DNA of 64,000 nt from JBDGYW01 sp964518955 (GTDB lineage Bacteria; Gemmatimonadota; Gemmatimonadetes; Gemmatimonadales; GWC2-71-9): positions 124,001 to 188,000 of the forward strand of contig CAZFHS010000001.1 of assembly GCA_964518955.1 (NCBI GenBank), in the 5' to 3' direction. The notes beneath the pieces were generated by a model. That model was not told the DNA's origin. It saw nothing but the letters and a program-made list of their open reading frames with translations, and did no database searches. The position numbers and the translations under genes were made by a program. Position 1 is the stretch's first letter. Each line of letters opens with the position of its first letter. Shown one piece after another: positions 17,539 through 25,514 of this stretch.

Positions 17539-18426
17539 ATGATGAAGATTGGATACTATCCCGGGTGCACGCTGAAGGCGAAGGCCAAGAATCTCGAAGA
17601 TTCCGCCGTTGCCTCGCTGAAATCTCTGGGCGTAGAGATGGTGGAGTTGGATCGTTGGAATTGCTGCGGTGCGGTGCACAATCTCGCCGACGACGATCTC
17701 GTGCACTTCCTCGCCCCGGTGCGCGACCTGATCAGGGCTCACGAACAAGGCTTCGACACAGTCGTTACGCTCTGCTCGATGTGCTACAACACATTGGCGA
17801 GAGCCAACCTGCTCATTCGCGAAGACGAAGTCAAACGCGATGCGTTGAATGATTTCATGGAAGAGGAAAACAACTACAAGGGCGAAGTCGAAGTTGCCCA
17901 TCTACTCCCCTTCCTCCGCGACGAAATCGGCTGGGACAAGCTGACTGAAGCTGTCAAGAATCCGCTATCCGGTCTGAAGGTCGCGCCGTACTACGGCTGC
18001 ACCCTTACACGTCCTCGTGAAGTGTCGATCGATGACGGCCTCAGCCCTCAAGTATTCGAAGATTTCATCGAGGCCCTGGGAGCGACCGTCGTTGATTTCC
18101 CAGACGCTCAAACCTGCTGCGGCTCCTACAACATCGTCTCGAATCCGGAAGCGGCTCTGAACGTGGTCGCAGAAATCGTCGGTGAAGCCGGAGACCGGGA
18201 AGCCGATGTGATGGCGATGAGTTGCCCGCTTTGCGAGTATAACCTCGGCCGCCGCCAGGAAGATGCCATCAAAGATCGTGAAGGGGCCGATACCGTACCG
18301 GTGCTCTACTTCACGCAAATGCTCGCCGTGGCATTGGGACTCGATCCCGAAGCTGCGCGATTTGATATGAATACAGAAGCAACACGCAAGTTCTTGGAGC
18401 AGCGGAAACTCCTTGTTTCCGCATAA
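17539..18426 (+). CDS. HdrB-like heterodisulfide reductase catalytic subunit
   Basis: 295 residues with both CCG domains intact: NCCGAVHN followed by CSMC (about 42-82), and TCCGSYN followed by CPLCEYN (about 193-237). Further cysteines occur in YYPGCTLK and YYGCTLTRP. In HdrB of methanogens each CCG motif binds a noncubane [4Fe-4S] cluster that splits a disulfide. CCG proteins also occur as SdhE/MfrE subunits of succinate dehydrogenase and methylmenaquinol:fumarate reductases and in bacterial Hdr-like complexes. Encoded between hdrC and an SdhB/TfrB-like protein, so disulfide-linked or quinone-linked electron transfer are both possible. Start chosen from AGGAAG six bases before the first of two ATGs. 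Confidence 0.92.
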   Translation: MMKIGYYPGCTLKAKAKNLEDSAVASLKSLGVEMVELDRWNCCGAVHNLADDDLVHFLAPVRDLIRAHEQGFDTVVTLCSMCYNTLARANLLIREDEVKRDALNDFMEEENNYKGEVEVAHLLPFLRDEIGWDKLTEAVKNPLSGLKVAPYYGCTLTRPREVSIDDGLSPQVFEDFIEALGATVVDFPDAQTCCGSYNIVSNPEAALNVVAEIVGEAGDREADVMAMSCPLCEYNLGRRQEDAIKDREGADTVPVLYFTQMLAVALGLDPEAARFDMNTEATRKFLEQRKLLVSA

Positions 18427-18450
18427 GTACAACCGCCAAGCGAGGTTCGC

Positions 18451-19263
18451 ATGAGCGACACGCAAACCATTGATTCGAACACAGCCGTAGAAGCGGTCAA
18501 GTCGGAGAACATCCCCGTCTTCATCATGGGCAAGCGGTACGACGTGCCCGACAGCCTCACGATCATGAAGGCGATGGAGTACGCCGGTTATAAATACATC
18601 CGCGGCGCTGGCTGTCGCGGCGGCATCTGTGGTGCCTGCGCGACCGTGTATCGCCTACCTGGCGATTACCGCATCAAGGTCGGGCTGGCCTGCCAGACGG
18701 TCGTCGAGCCGGGAATGCACCTGACCCAGATTCCGTTCTATCCCGCCACCCGCGTGCCATACAGCATAGAGGAGCTCGAGGGCGTAGCAGAGGAGATCTG
18801 GGCGATCTACCCGGAAATATTCCGCTGCCTCGCGTGCAACGCATGCACCAAGGTCTGCCCGATGGACGTCCAGGTCATGGACTACATCGCGGCAATCAAG
18901 CGCGGCGATCTCGAGAAGGCCACCGAGATTTCATTCGACTGCATCCAGTGCGGGCTCTGCACCACCCGGTGCATGGCTGAGATGTCGCAGTACCACATAG
19001 CACAGATGGCGCGGCGCCTTCGCGGTAAGTACCTCGCTCCAAAGAGCGAGCACTGCGAAAAGCAGGTGCAGGCGATCGCCGACGGCTTCTATGACGAGGC
19101 GCTCGGGACCGTGACGTCGCTGGGCACAATGGAACCTGGCGCAGCAGATATGCCAGATGACGTCAAAAAGCTGAAGGAACTGTATGTGGCCCGCCAATCG
19201 GAGCCGCACGCGGCCGAAGACAGCTGGACGCCTGACGACAAACACGCCACACTGACAAACTGA
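18451..19263 (+). CDS. TfrB/SdhB-like iron-sulfur protein ([2Fe-2S] plus two [4Fe-4S])
   Basis: 270 residues. An N-terminal plant-ferredoxin-type domain has CRGGICGAC and a fourth Cys in LACQT, binding [2Fe-2S]. Two cubane motifs follow: CLACNACTKVCPM (about 129-141) and CIQCGLCTTRC (about 168-178). This resembles SdhB/FrdB and the N-terminal part of methanogen thiol:fumarate reductase TfrB; there the CCG domains are fused, whereas here they are the separate hdrB gene upstream. GAGG lies five bases before the ATG. It should wire the flavoprotein encoded next to the HdrBC pair. The 90-residue C-terminal tail is unassigned. Confidence 0.88.
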   Translation: MSDTQTIDSNTAVEAVKSENIPVFIMGKRYDVPDSLTIMKAMEYAGYKYIRGAGCRGGICGACATVYRLPGDYRIKVGLACQTVVEPGMHLTQIPFYPATRVPYSIEELEGVAEEIWAIYPEIFRCLACNACTKVCPMDVQVMDYIAAIKRGDLEKATEISFDCIQCGLCTTRCMAEMSQYHIAQMARRLRGKYLAPKSEHCEKQVQAIADGFYDEALGTVTSLGTMEPGAADMPDDVKKLKELYVARQSEPHAAEDSWTPDDKHATLTN

Positions 19264-19279
19264 GGCTGGGAGATAAACC

Positions 19280-20953
19280 GTGGGTTACCCCGAAGGATTA
19301 AAAGACCTGATCAAGGTCGTGGAAAAAACACGGCCTGAACGTGTTGAGAGAAAGAAGAAGAGCGAGGAGTTCCCTGCCCTCAGTATGGATGAGCGCGGAG
19401 TCGTGCTCGAGAAGTTCCACCCCGACGTAGATGAGGAAGGGCGCCGCGAGATATCGATCGGCCCCAGCAAGGGATACCGGATCTGCCACGAGATGGTCGA
19501 TTTAGTCGAAGCATATAGCCGCGTTGACCCGTCTAAGGTAGATCTGTCGAAGGCTGACTTCGAAACCGACGTTCTGGTCATCGGCGGCGGCGGAAGCGGA
19601 ACTGCGGCAGCGCTGCTCGCTCAGGAGCAAGGCGCAAAGGTCACTATCGCAACCAAGCTGCGACATGGTGACGCAAACACCATGATGGCTGAAGGTGGAA
19701 TCCAGGCCGCAACCAAGGGTTGGAAAGACTCCCCCTACTATCACTATCTCGACATCATGGGCGGTGGGCACTTCACCAACGTGCCTGAGTTGGCGGAAAC
19801 GCTCGCCAAGGAGGCGCCAAGCGCCATCCAGTGGCTGCTGGACCATGGCTGCAACTTCTCGAAGTACGAAGATGGCACATTGAAGACGATGCATGGCGGC
19901 GGCACGTGCCGCAAGCGCATGCACTTCGCCGCCGACATCACGGGTGCAGAGATGATGCGGACCGTGCGCGACGAGGCACGGAACCGAGCCGACGACATCA
20001 ACACCATCGAGTTCTCACCTGCGGTGGAGCTGATTCTGAACGACAAGGGTCACTGCGCCGGCGCGATCCTGTACAACATGGAAACAGAGGAGTATCAGGT
20101 CGTCCGGGCCAAGTCAGTCGTCATGGCAACGGGCGGAAGCGGCCGCCTGCACGTCCAGGGTTTTATGACCACGAACCACTACGGTGCCACTGCGGACGGT
20201 ATCGTGATGGCCTATCGTGCTGGTGTCCCGGTTTGCTTCCTGCACACGATTCAATACCACCCGACAGGTGTGGTCTTCCCCGAGCAGGCCGAAGGCATTC
20301 TGATCACGGAGAAGTTCCGCGGTGCGGGTTCAAACCTGGTGAATGTCGAGGGCAACCAGTTCGTATTCGAGCGGGAGCCTCGTGACGTCGAGGCCGCGTG
20401 CATCATCAAAGAGTGCACCGAGGTTGGCAAAGGCGTACCGACTCCGACCGGCAAGTTCGGAGTTTGGCTCGACAGCCCCATGCTCGACGTGATGTTCGGC
20501 GAGGGTTACGTGCAGAAGGAGTTCCCTGGCAAGTACATCATGTACAAGCGATTCGACATCGACATCAGTAAAGAGCCGATGTTGATCTACCCGACACTGC
20601 ACTACCAGAACGGCGGCCTCGAATTCCGCGCCACCGGCGAAACGCAGATTCCGGGTCTATTCGTCGCTGGTGAAGTTGGCGGCGGAATTCACGGCCAAAA
20701 TCGCCTGATGGGCAATTCACTACTCGACATCATGGTGTTCGGGCGCATTTCTGGCAGAAGCGCAGGACAGTACGCGCTCAACAGCGCCGAAGACGGCGCC
20801 CTAAGCCTCGATCACGTTGTCCAGTACAATGACGAGGCCGAGGCCGCGGGTGTGGACAAAGATCGGATCGCACCGCTGTTGATACCGGATTACACCTTGG
20901 AGCACGTCAAGGAGAAGCAGCTGACCGCGCAGTACGAGGGGAGCATGCGGTAG
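19280..20953 (+). CDS. FrdA/TfrA-like flavoprotein
   Basis: 557 residues. An unusual N-terminal extension of about 95 residues precedes the FAD-binding DVLVIGGGGSGTAAALLA. Active-site landmarks of the succinate dehydrogenase/fumarate reductase flavoproteins are present: HPTG with TEKFRGAGSNL (catalytic Arg), the His in LHYQNGG, and GQNRLMGNSLLD (substrate Arg). At the position where membrane-bound enzymes have the FAD-linking HT, this protein has NT before MMAEGG, so FAD should be non-covalent, as in soluble relatives. Starts at GTG with GGGAG upstream. Likely reduces or oxidises a dicarboxylate, with electrons through the three Fe-S proteins of the operon; an adenylylsulfate-reductase-like or other role is possible. 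Confidence 0.88.
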   Translation: MGYPEGLKDLIKVVEKTRPERVERKKKSEEFPALSMDERGVVLEKFHPDVDEEGRREISIGPSKGYRICHEMVDLVEAYSRVDPSKVDLSKADFETDVLVIGGGGSGTAAALLAQEQGAKVTIATKLRHGDANTMMAEGGIQAATKGWKDSPYYHYLDIMGGGHFTNVPELAETLAKEAPSAIQWLLDHGCNFSKYEDGTLKTMHGGGTCRKRMHFAADITGAEMMRTVRDEARNRADDINTIEFSPAVELILNDKGHCAGAILYNMETEEYQVVRAKSVVMATGGSGRLHVQGFMTTNHYGATADGIVMAYRAGVPVCFLHTIQYHPTGVVFPEQAEGILITEKFRGAGSNLVNVEGNQFVFEREPRDVEAACIIKECTEVGKGVPTPTGKFGVWLDSPMLDVMFGEGYVQKEFPGKYIMYKRFDIDISKEPMLIYPTLHYQNGGLEFRATGETQIPGLFVAGEVGGGIHGQNRLMGNSLLDIMVFGRISGRSAGQYALNSAEDGALSLDHVVQYNDEAEAAGVDKDRIAPLLIPDYTLEHVKEKQLTAQYEGSMR

Positions 20954-20976
20954 ACCGGTCGGAGGTCCGGACTGAG

Positions 20977-21006
20977 AAAACCCCTTCACCTGGTGGAGGG
21001 GTTTTT
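20977..21006 (+). terminator. Intrinsic terminator of the hdr/tfr-like operon
   Basis: AAAACCCCTTCACC pairs with GGTGGAGGGGTTTT (one mismatch, two-base loop) followed by a T run, 24 bases after the flavoprotein stop. Confidence 0.9.
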
Positions 21007-21018
21007 CTGCCTCATAAA

Positions 21019-21126
21019 GGTGCCCTCAGGCAGGCACCCAGCCATGCCTCGGGAACTACACGGTTCCTACGCCACTATAACCACTTGCGAGCGGTGGATC
21101 GGACATCCTGTAGCGATATGCGCTAC
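21019..21126. other. Cluster of four short hairpins upstream of the repeat lipoprotein
   Basis: In about 110 bases: GGTGCC/GGCACC (21019-21038), GGAAC/GTTCC (21052-21067), CCAC/GTGG (21081-21097) and GTAGCG/CGCTAC (21110-21126). They lie between a terminator and the lipoprotein start and could be a structured leader RNA; no known family was recognised. Confidence 0.4.
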
Positions 21127-21146
21127 CGAACGAATGCGGGGCGAAT

Positions 21147-22262
21147 GTGCAGATAACTAAATGGGTATCAGTACGAATTCTCGTTGTTTGTGCAGTGGTA
21201 TTGGGAGGGTGTGCTCAGCCTGCCCCATCTGTTGTTCAAGAGCCGATTCCGGAAGGAGTCACTCCAGTTGAATACTTAGTGCTTGCCACTACGCAAACCT
21301 CGACAATGCAGGAAGAAATGAACGCGGCAGCCGGCAACGGTTTTCGGTTCGATGACATGATGGGTGGCAGAACGGCCGGCGGTCCTGAGATTGTGGTGAT
21401 CATGTCGCAAAATCCGGATACGCACGACTTGGCGCGATATGAGTATCTCCTTCTGGCAACGAATCGAACCTCTACGATGCAAGAGGAAATGCAGGAGGCC
21501 GGCAAGGCCGGATTTGAGTACCGAGGGCAGAGTGTGACAAAAACCGCATTTGGTGGGCGGGAAGTCATCGTGATTATGGAACGGGTTACCGGCAGCTCGG
21601 CGACCTATGCCTATCGGCTTCTGGCAACGAATCAGACCTCGACGATGGAAGAAGAGTTGAACGCCGCCGGTGAGCAGGGATTCAACCTCTCGGGCGTGAC
21701 TGTTGCGGAAACTGCACACGGCGGCAAGGAACTCGTGAGCATACTCCGCCAATGGGAGGGACAGCAGTTCGAATACCGTCTACTTGCGACTCAACAAACA
21801 GGTACCATGCAAGACGAATTGAGTGCAGCCGCCCGAGTTGGCTTTCGTTTCCAGGGCACGATGGGCGGAGAAACTGCATTCGGCGGCCACGAACTGGTCG
21901 CAGTAATGTCAAAACCCGCCGGTGTCTCCGAACGGGCGTGTTATGACTATCTGCTTCTAGCAACATCGAGAACATCCACCATGCAGCGAGAACTTCAGGA
22001 AGCGGGGCAGGATGGGTTCATGTGTAAGGGACAGACGATATTTGATAAGCTTCTTGGAGGTGAAGAGATGATTGTGATCGCGGAGCGTGACTGTGAGGCT
22101 CAGGCGGCTCAGTACCAATATATCCTGCTGGCAACCAACGAAACCTCGACCATGCAGCGAGAATTGAGCGAAGCCGGAGCGGCGGGATTTCGGTTTGCAG
22201 GCTTTACCGTAGCTAAAACGATGTTTGGAGGTCACGAACTCGTGAGCGTGCTGTTTAGGTGA
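21147..22262 (+). CDS. Lipoprotein made of six tandem 55-residue repeats
   Basis: 371 residues. A lipoprotein signal ends in VVLGGC (Cys22). From about residue 41 to the end there are six repeats with the pattern [YF]-x-Y-x-LLAT-xx-TSTMQ-x-E-[LM]-xx-AG-xx-GF-x-[FY]-x-G, then T-x-FGG-x-E-[LV]-[VI]-x-[VI], each about 50-57 residues, separated by short linkers. The predicted unit is strand, helix, two or three strands, so the protein is likely a chain of small alpha/beta domains on the cell surface or outer-membrane inner leaflet. The YxYLLLATxxTSTM phrase recalls small DUF4177-like domains but I do not recognise the family. Starts at GTG after GGGGCG; its own terminator follows. Confidence 0.8.
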   Translation: MQITKWVSVRILVVCAVVLGGCAQPAPSVVQEPIPEGVTPVEYLVLATTQTSTMQEEMNAAAGNGFRFDDMMGGRTAGGPEIVVIMSQNPDTHDLARYEYLLLATNRTSTMQEEMQEAGKAGFEYRGQSVTKTAFGGREVIVIMERVTGSSATYAYRLLATNQTSTMEEELNAAGEQGFNLSGVTVAETAHGGKELVSILRQWEGQQFEYRLLATQQTGTMQDELSAAARVGFRFQGTMGGETAFGGHELVAVMSKPAGVSERACYDYLLLATSRTSTMQRELQEAGQDGFMCKGQTIFDKLLGGEEMIVIAERDCEAQAAQYQYILLATNETSTMQRELSEAGAAGFRFAGFTVAKTMFGGHELVSVLFR

Positions 22263-22273
22263 CATACCGCGGA

Positions 22274-22311
22274 CCAACACCCCTTCGCTTCGGCGGAGGG
22301 GTGTTGGTTTT
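22274..22311 (+). terminator. Intrinsic terminator of the repeat lipoprotein gene
   Basis: CCAACACCCCTTCGC and GCGGAGGGGTGTTGG form a 15-bp stem (one G-T wobble) capped by a TTCG tetraloop and followed by TTTT. Confidence 0.93.
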
Positions 22312-22339
22312 GGAGGGAGATTGAATCCATTTTCTCGAG

Positions 22340-22698
22340 CTACGGGTGTATTCGTTCGCCCGCGCGATTCAGCCATACCGTATTCGCCCCATCACCACCC
22401 TGCCACGTGTTGTTGGTTACGAACGCGTAGAGATCGCCGTCCCCATCGAGATCGATGTCCGCGAGAACCACAGTAGCTGCCCCCCCTCCCAGCCGCAATG
22501 CATTCGCGACGCTCTCTCCACCCCTTCTTCCCCAACCAAGACGGAGGTCTGCAAGAACGCGAGCTTGAAAAGAAAGGCTCTGTCGCTCAACTGCTGAACG
22601 ACAATGGGCACGTCGTCGGCCGTTTGGAAAAGTGCCGCAACGGGAAGCGAAAGGGCCAACCAGATCATGAGGACGAGACTCGACGCGTGTGATCTCAT
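22340..22698 (-). pseudogene. Frameshifted remnant: metallo-hydrolase N-terminus joined to an FG-GAP/VCBS end
   Basis: In one minus-strand frame (from 22698) there is a signal peptide (SSLVLMIWLALSLPVAALF) and a metallo-beta-lactamase-like beginning (VVQQLSDRAFLFKL, SVLVGEEGV). In another frame, running to the stop at 22340, the sequence reads DIDLDGDGDLYAFVTNN and NTVWLN, typical of an FG-GAP/VCBS calcium-binding repeat. Neither piece is a complete domain. It looks like a gene reduced by deletion and frameshift; it is not possible to say whether the two halves were ever one protein. It lies just after an intact metallo-hydrolase gene on the same strand. Confidence 0.55.
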
Positions 22699-22728
22699 CG
22701 CGCACCGCCTCTCTGTGACGAGAGGCTA

Positions 22729-23805
22729 CTACAATCTCCCCAGAAGCCCCCACATTAACTCGATGTTCCGCTGATGGTAGTCGATTTCCTCGTATTCATG
22801 AACCAACTCACGGAACACGGGGAATCGATCACTCAGCTGCAGTGACCCATAGACACCGTCCAAATCGAATCCCAGCGAACGAGCCTCGCGAACTTCCTCC
22901 CAGAGTGTTCGGACATACTGGTGTGCCTGGCGAAAGTAGGCGAGGGATATGCCAAGGTCCCAGTGACCGTTGACTACGTGCCGGAGTTCTTCATCTCGTT
23001 GCAGGATGGTCTCCCAATGCGCCAGCATCAACGGAATGTCCACGGCCTCGCTCTCCGACAACACGGGAATCCAACTGTCGTTCAAAACGTCTCCGGTCAA
23101 GAGGAGCCCCGCCTCTGGAACATGCACCACGACATGATCGTCTGTGTGCAATCCTCCGAAGTAGTAGATGCGCACCGTCAGATCGCCGAGATCGAGTGTC
23201 ATACGGTCGGAGAACGTCACGTCCGGAAGGGCCAACTCGAATCCTGATTCAAGATCAGCTTCGATGCGCCGGACGTACCGCGCCTGTTCCTCCACTTCGA
23301 GAGCCTCGGGCTCGTTCTCGGGTAGGGACCTGAGCTGTTGGTCCAGTCCTCGGAGCCAGTAGTTGAGGTGTTCGCGACGACGGCTCAGATTGTCGTCACC
23401 CAAAGCGCTCCGGAGCGCCTCCGGACAGCGTTCGTGGGCAACTATCACTGCGTCGCGAAAAACCTGGTTCCCCCCGCCGTGGTCGGCATGTCCGTGAGTG
23501 TTGATCAAATAGGCGAAATCATCCCGCGCGAACTCCCGCGCGATTACCTCCCTGATCTCCGCCGTGAGACTCCAGGAACTCTCCGTATCCACCACGACGA
23601 TGCCCTGCTCCGAGGCGATGGCGATCATAGTCGTAGTCTGGGCGAAATCGCCGGGCCATACTTCCAGAACTCGGTCGCTGAGGCGTCGGGTGTGGATTGG
23701 GAGCGCGTCAGCTTGCTGACTCTGGCATGGGTCGGCAGGGAGGTGCAGGAGCACCCAGCATAGCACAACTGGAACCGTCCAGCCGTTTTTTCGAACCGAT
23801 TTCAC
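22729..23805 (-). CDS. Exported metallo-beta-lactamase fold hydrolase
   Basis: About 358 residues with a signal peptide (VPVVLCWVLLHLP). The metal site is intact: NTHGHADHGGGN (HxHxDH), the His in FGGLHTDDHVVVH, the Asp in LLLTGDVLND, and VNGHWD as the final His. A helical insertion lies at about residues 140-200 (LRGLDQQLRSLPENEPEALEVEEQARYV), longer than in class B beta-lactamases, and a helical C-terminal tail follows the domain. A periplasmic hydrolase of the SoxH/quinoprotein-relay-like group; substrate not predictable. I prefer GTG 23805, which places the signal peptide at the N-terminus; the frame extends to an ATG at 23844. Confidence 0.82.
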   Translation of the reverse strand: MKSVRKNGWTVPVVLCWVLLHLPADPCQSQQADALPIHTRRLSDRVLEVWPGDFAQTTTMIAIASEQGIVVVDTESSWSLTAEIREVIAREFARDDFAYLINTHGHADHGGGNQVFRDAVIVAHERCPEALRSALGDDNLSRRREHLNYWLRGLDQQLRSLPENEPEALEVEEQARYVRRIEADLESGFELALPDVTFSDRMTLDLGDLTVRIYYFGGLHTDDHVVVHVPEAGLLLTGDVLNDSWIPVLSESEAVDIPLMLAHWETILQRDEELRHVVNGHWDLGISLAYFRQAHQYVRTLWEEVREARSLGFDLDGVYGSLQLSDRFPVFRELVHEYEEIDYHQRNIELMWGLLGRL

Positions 23806-23899
23806 GTAATCACGACCTTTCAACCTCAGTTGCCGCATTGCCAACGCCTTGAAGATCCATATACTCCCCAGCCTGCGATAAGTTCTCTACAGGCCCCTA

Positions 23900-25501
23900 T
23901 CACGCATCTTGCCTCAATATCAACTCCACTCGGTCGGCGATCGCCGAGAGCTGGCGCGCGCGCCGTTTCGCAACAGTCGCAAAGATCGTTCGGGCAGTCA
24001 GATTGGCTCCAAGAACCGCACCTAATGCGGCGGGAAGAAGGAGAAAGGGCCCAACGGGCATCGCGAAACCAAACGCCACGAGGGACCCAAGCGCAGCACC
24101 CCCGGCTCCACCAAAGAACGGTGCCAGCATCGCGCCACCCGCGAGTGCCAACTGCTCCTCGAGGTGAACCCGAGAGCGACTTCCCTGGGGTGTGACAGTG
24201 ACCTGCACGTTGCGGCCCACGTCACCTGGAAACCTGATATCGCACACCAACGACATTCCGAGCATACTGACGTGACCGACAACGCCAAACTCCGAGCGGA
24301 GTTCCTCAATCAGGCGGGAGTAATCCAACCTGGAGATGTCGCTATCGATAACACGGTCAACCTCGAGCTTCCGGGTACGCTTGAAAGGCCCGGCATTCGA
24401 CGTACCGGGTTGCGGGCTTTCAGCGCCCGAGTGCAGTTCGAGCTCACGCGCTGCTTGCCGGACACGTTCAGGCGGAATCCCCACCTCCGCGCCCACCTGC
24501 TCTACGGCCCCGATCGATAACGAAGACCGGTCCTTCGAATTCCTTGCTTCCAGCTCCGCCGCTTGCCCGATAATCTCTCGCACTTCAGAGTCACTGAACT
24601 CCGATGCCGAGTTGGCCTTTCGCTCAAATCTCCCCACACCGGGTTCGCCAAGTTTGGGACTAGCGTCGGATGTTTCGAGCAATGCGTCCGCGAACTCGAG
24701 AGGCGTGGCGTATCTGGCGTCGACTGATACAGCAAGCGCACTAACGAGCACCCGTTCCAGCCTCCCGGGCATTCTATCCAGCCGGACTCTGTGCCCCGGC
24801 ACCACGTTGACAAATCTCCCCAGGCGCACTGCATCATCTCCGGCCCACAACCTCGGTATCCCACCGACCAGCATCTCGTAGACCACACACGCAAGGCTGT
24901 AGATGTCCGTCCGCTCATCGAGGACGGTGATACCCGCAGCCTGTTCCGGACTCATATATCCTGGTGTGCCCACGGGATACCCAGCGACCGTCAGGTTGTC
25001 GCCCCCTGCCCTGCTGATCGCCTTCGCGATGCCGAAGTCGGCAACGACCGCATGGCCCTCTGAGAACAACACGTTCTCGGGTTTGATGTCGCGGTGGATA
25101 ACGCCTTCGCGATGCGCGTAGCCCAACGCGTCTGCAACCTCCCTTGCAATACTGAGGGCGCTCGGCACAGACAGTGTGCCCACACGGTTGAGACGACCGC
25201 GCAGCGACTCGCCGGCGATGAATGGCATGACATAGTAGAGCAACCCTGCAACCTCACCGGAGTCGTGAAGCGGGAGGATGTGGGGATGCGTGAGGCCTGC
25301 CGCAATCTCTATTTCTCTCAAAAACCGGTCGCTGCCGAGTGTTGCCGAGAATTCGTCCTTCAGCACCTTCACCGCGACGGGCCGATTGTGCCGAATGTCC
25401 TTGGCGAGGTAAACGGTGGCCATACCGCCTTCGCCGATCTTCCGTTCGAGCCCGTAGCGGTCGGCGAGGAGTCTCCCTAGCGTATCGGGGACCTCAGTCA
25501 T
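23900..25501 (-). CDS. Eukaryotic-type Ser/Thr protein kinase, membrane-anchored
   Basis: 533 residues. Residues about 15-285 are a Hanks-type kinase: glycine loop GEGGMATVYLA, lysine in VAVKVLK, catalytic HRDIKPENVL, DFGIAK, and GTPGYMSPEQA. After a linker comes a region of about 300-430 with IPPERVRQAARELE, then a soluble domain (RLIEELRSEFGVVGHVSMLG) and two adjacent hydrophobic segments (about 450-510), so the C-terminus is membrane-inserted. It has no extracellular PASTA domain. It starts 13 bases after the second ABC-2 permease and is thus the last gene of the GntR-ABC operon, suggesting that it senses or modulates that exporter (inference). Confidence 0.9.
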   Translation of the reverse strand: MTEVPDTLGRLLADRYGLERKIGEGGMATVYLAKDIRHNRPVAVKVLKDEFSATLGSDRFLREIEIAAGLTHPHILPLHDSGEVAGLLYYVMPFIAGESLRGRLNRVGTLSVPSALSIAREVADALGYAHREGVIHRDIKPENVLFSEGHAVVADFGIAKAISRAGGDNLTVAGYPVGTPGYMSPEQAAGITVLDERTDIYSLACVVYEMLVGGIPRLWAGDDAVRLGRFVNVVPGHRVRLDRMPGRLERVLVSALAVSVDARYATPLEFADALLETSDASPKLGEPGVGRFERKANSASEFSDSEVREIIGQAAELEARNSKDRSSLSIGAVEQVGAEVGIPPERVRQAARELELHSGAESPQPGTSNAGPFKRTRKLEVDRVIDSDISRLDYSRLIEELRSEFGVVGHVSMLGMSLVCDIRFPGDVGRNVQVTVTPQGSRSRVHLEEQLALAGGAMLAPFFGGAGGAALGSLVAFGFAMPVGPFLLLPAALGAVLGANLTARTIFATVAKRRARQLSAIADRVELILRQDA

Positions 25502-25514
25502 GTGCGGAGTCGTG

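Noticed and set aside
21019..21126. Possible tRNA or tmRNA-like gene
   Set aside because: The hairpins do not form a cloverleaf with a T-loop GTTC box in the right place, and no CCA end is present.
21270..22258. CRISPR-like or tandem DNA repeats
   Set aside because: The periodicity is at protein level (about 165 bases per unit) with diverged DNA and an intact reading frame; not a CRISPR array.
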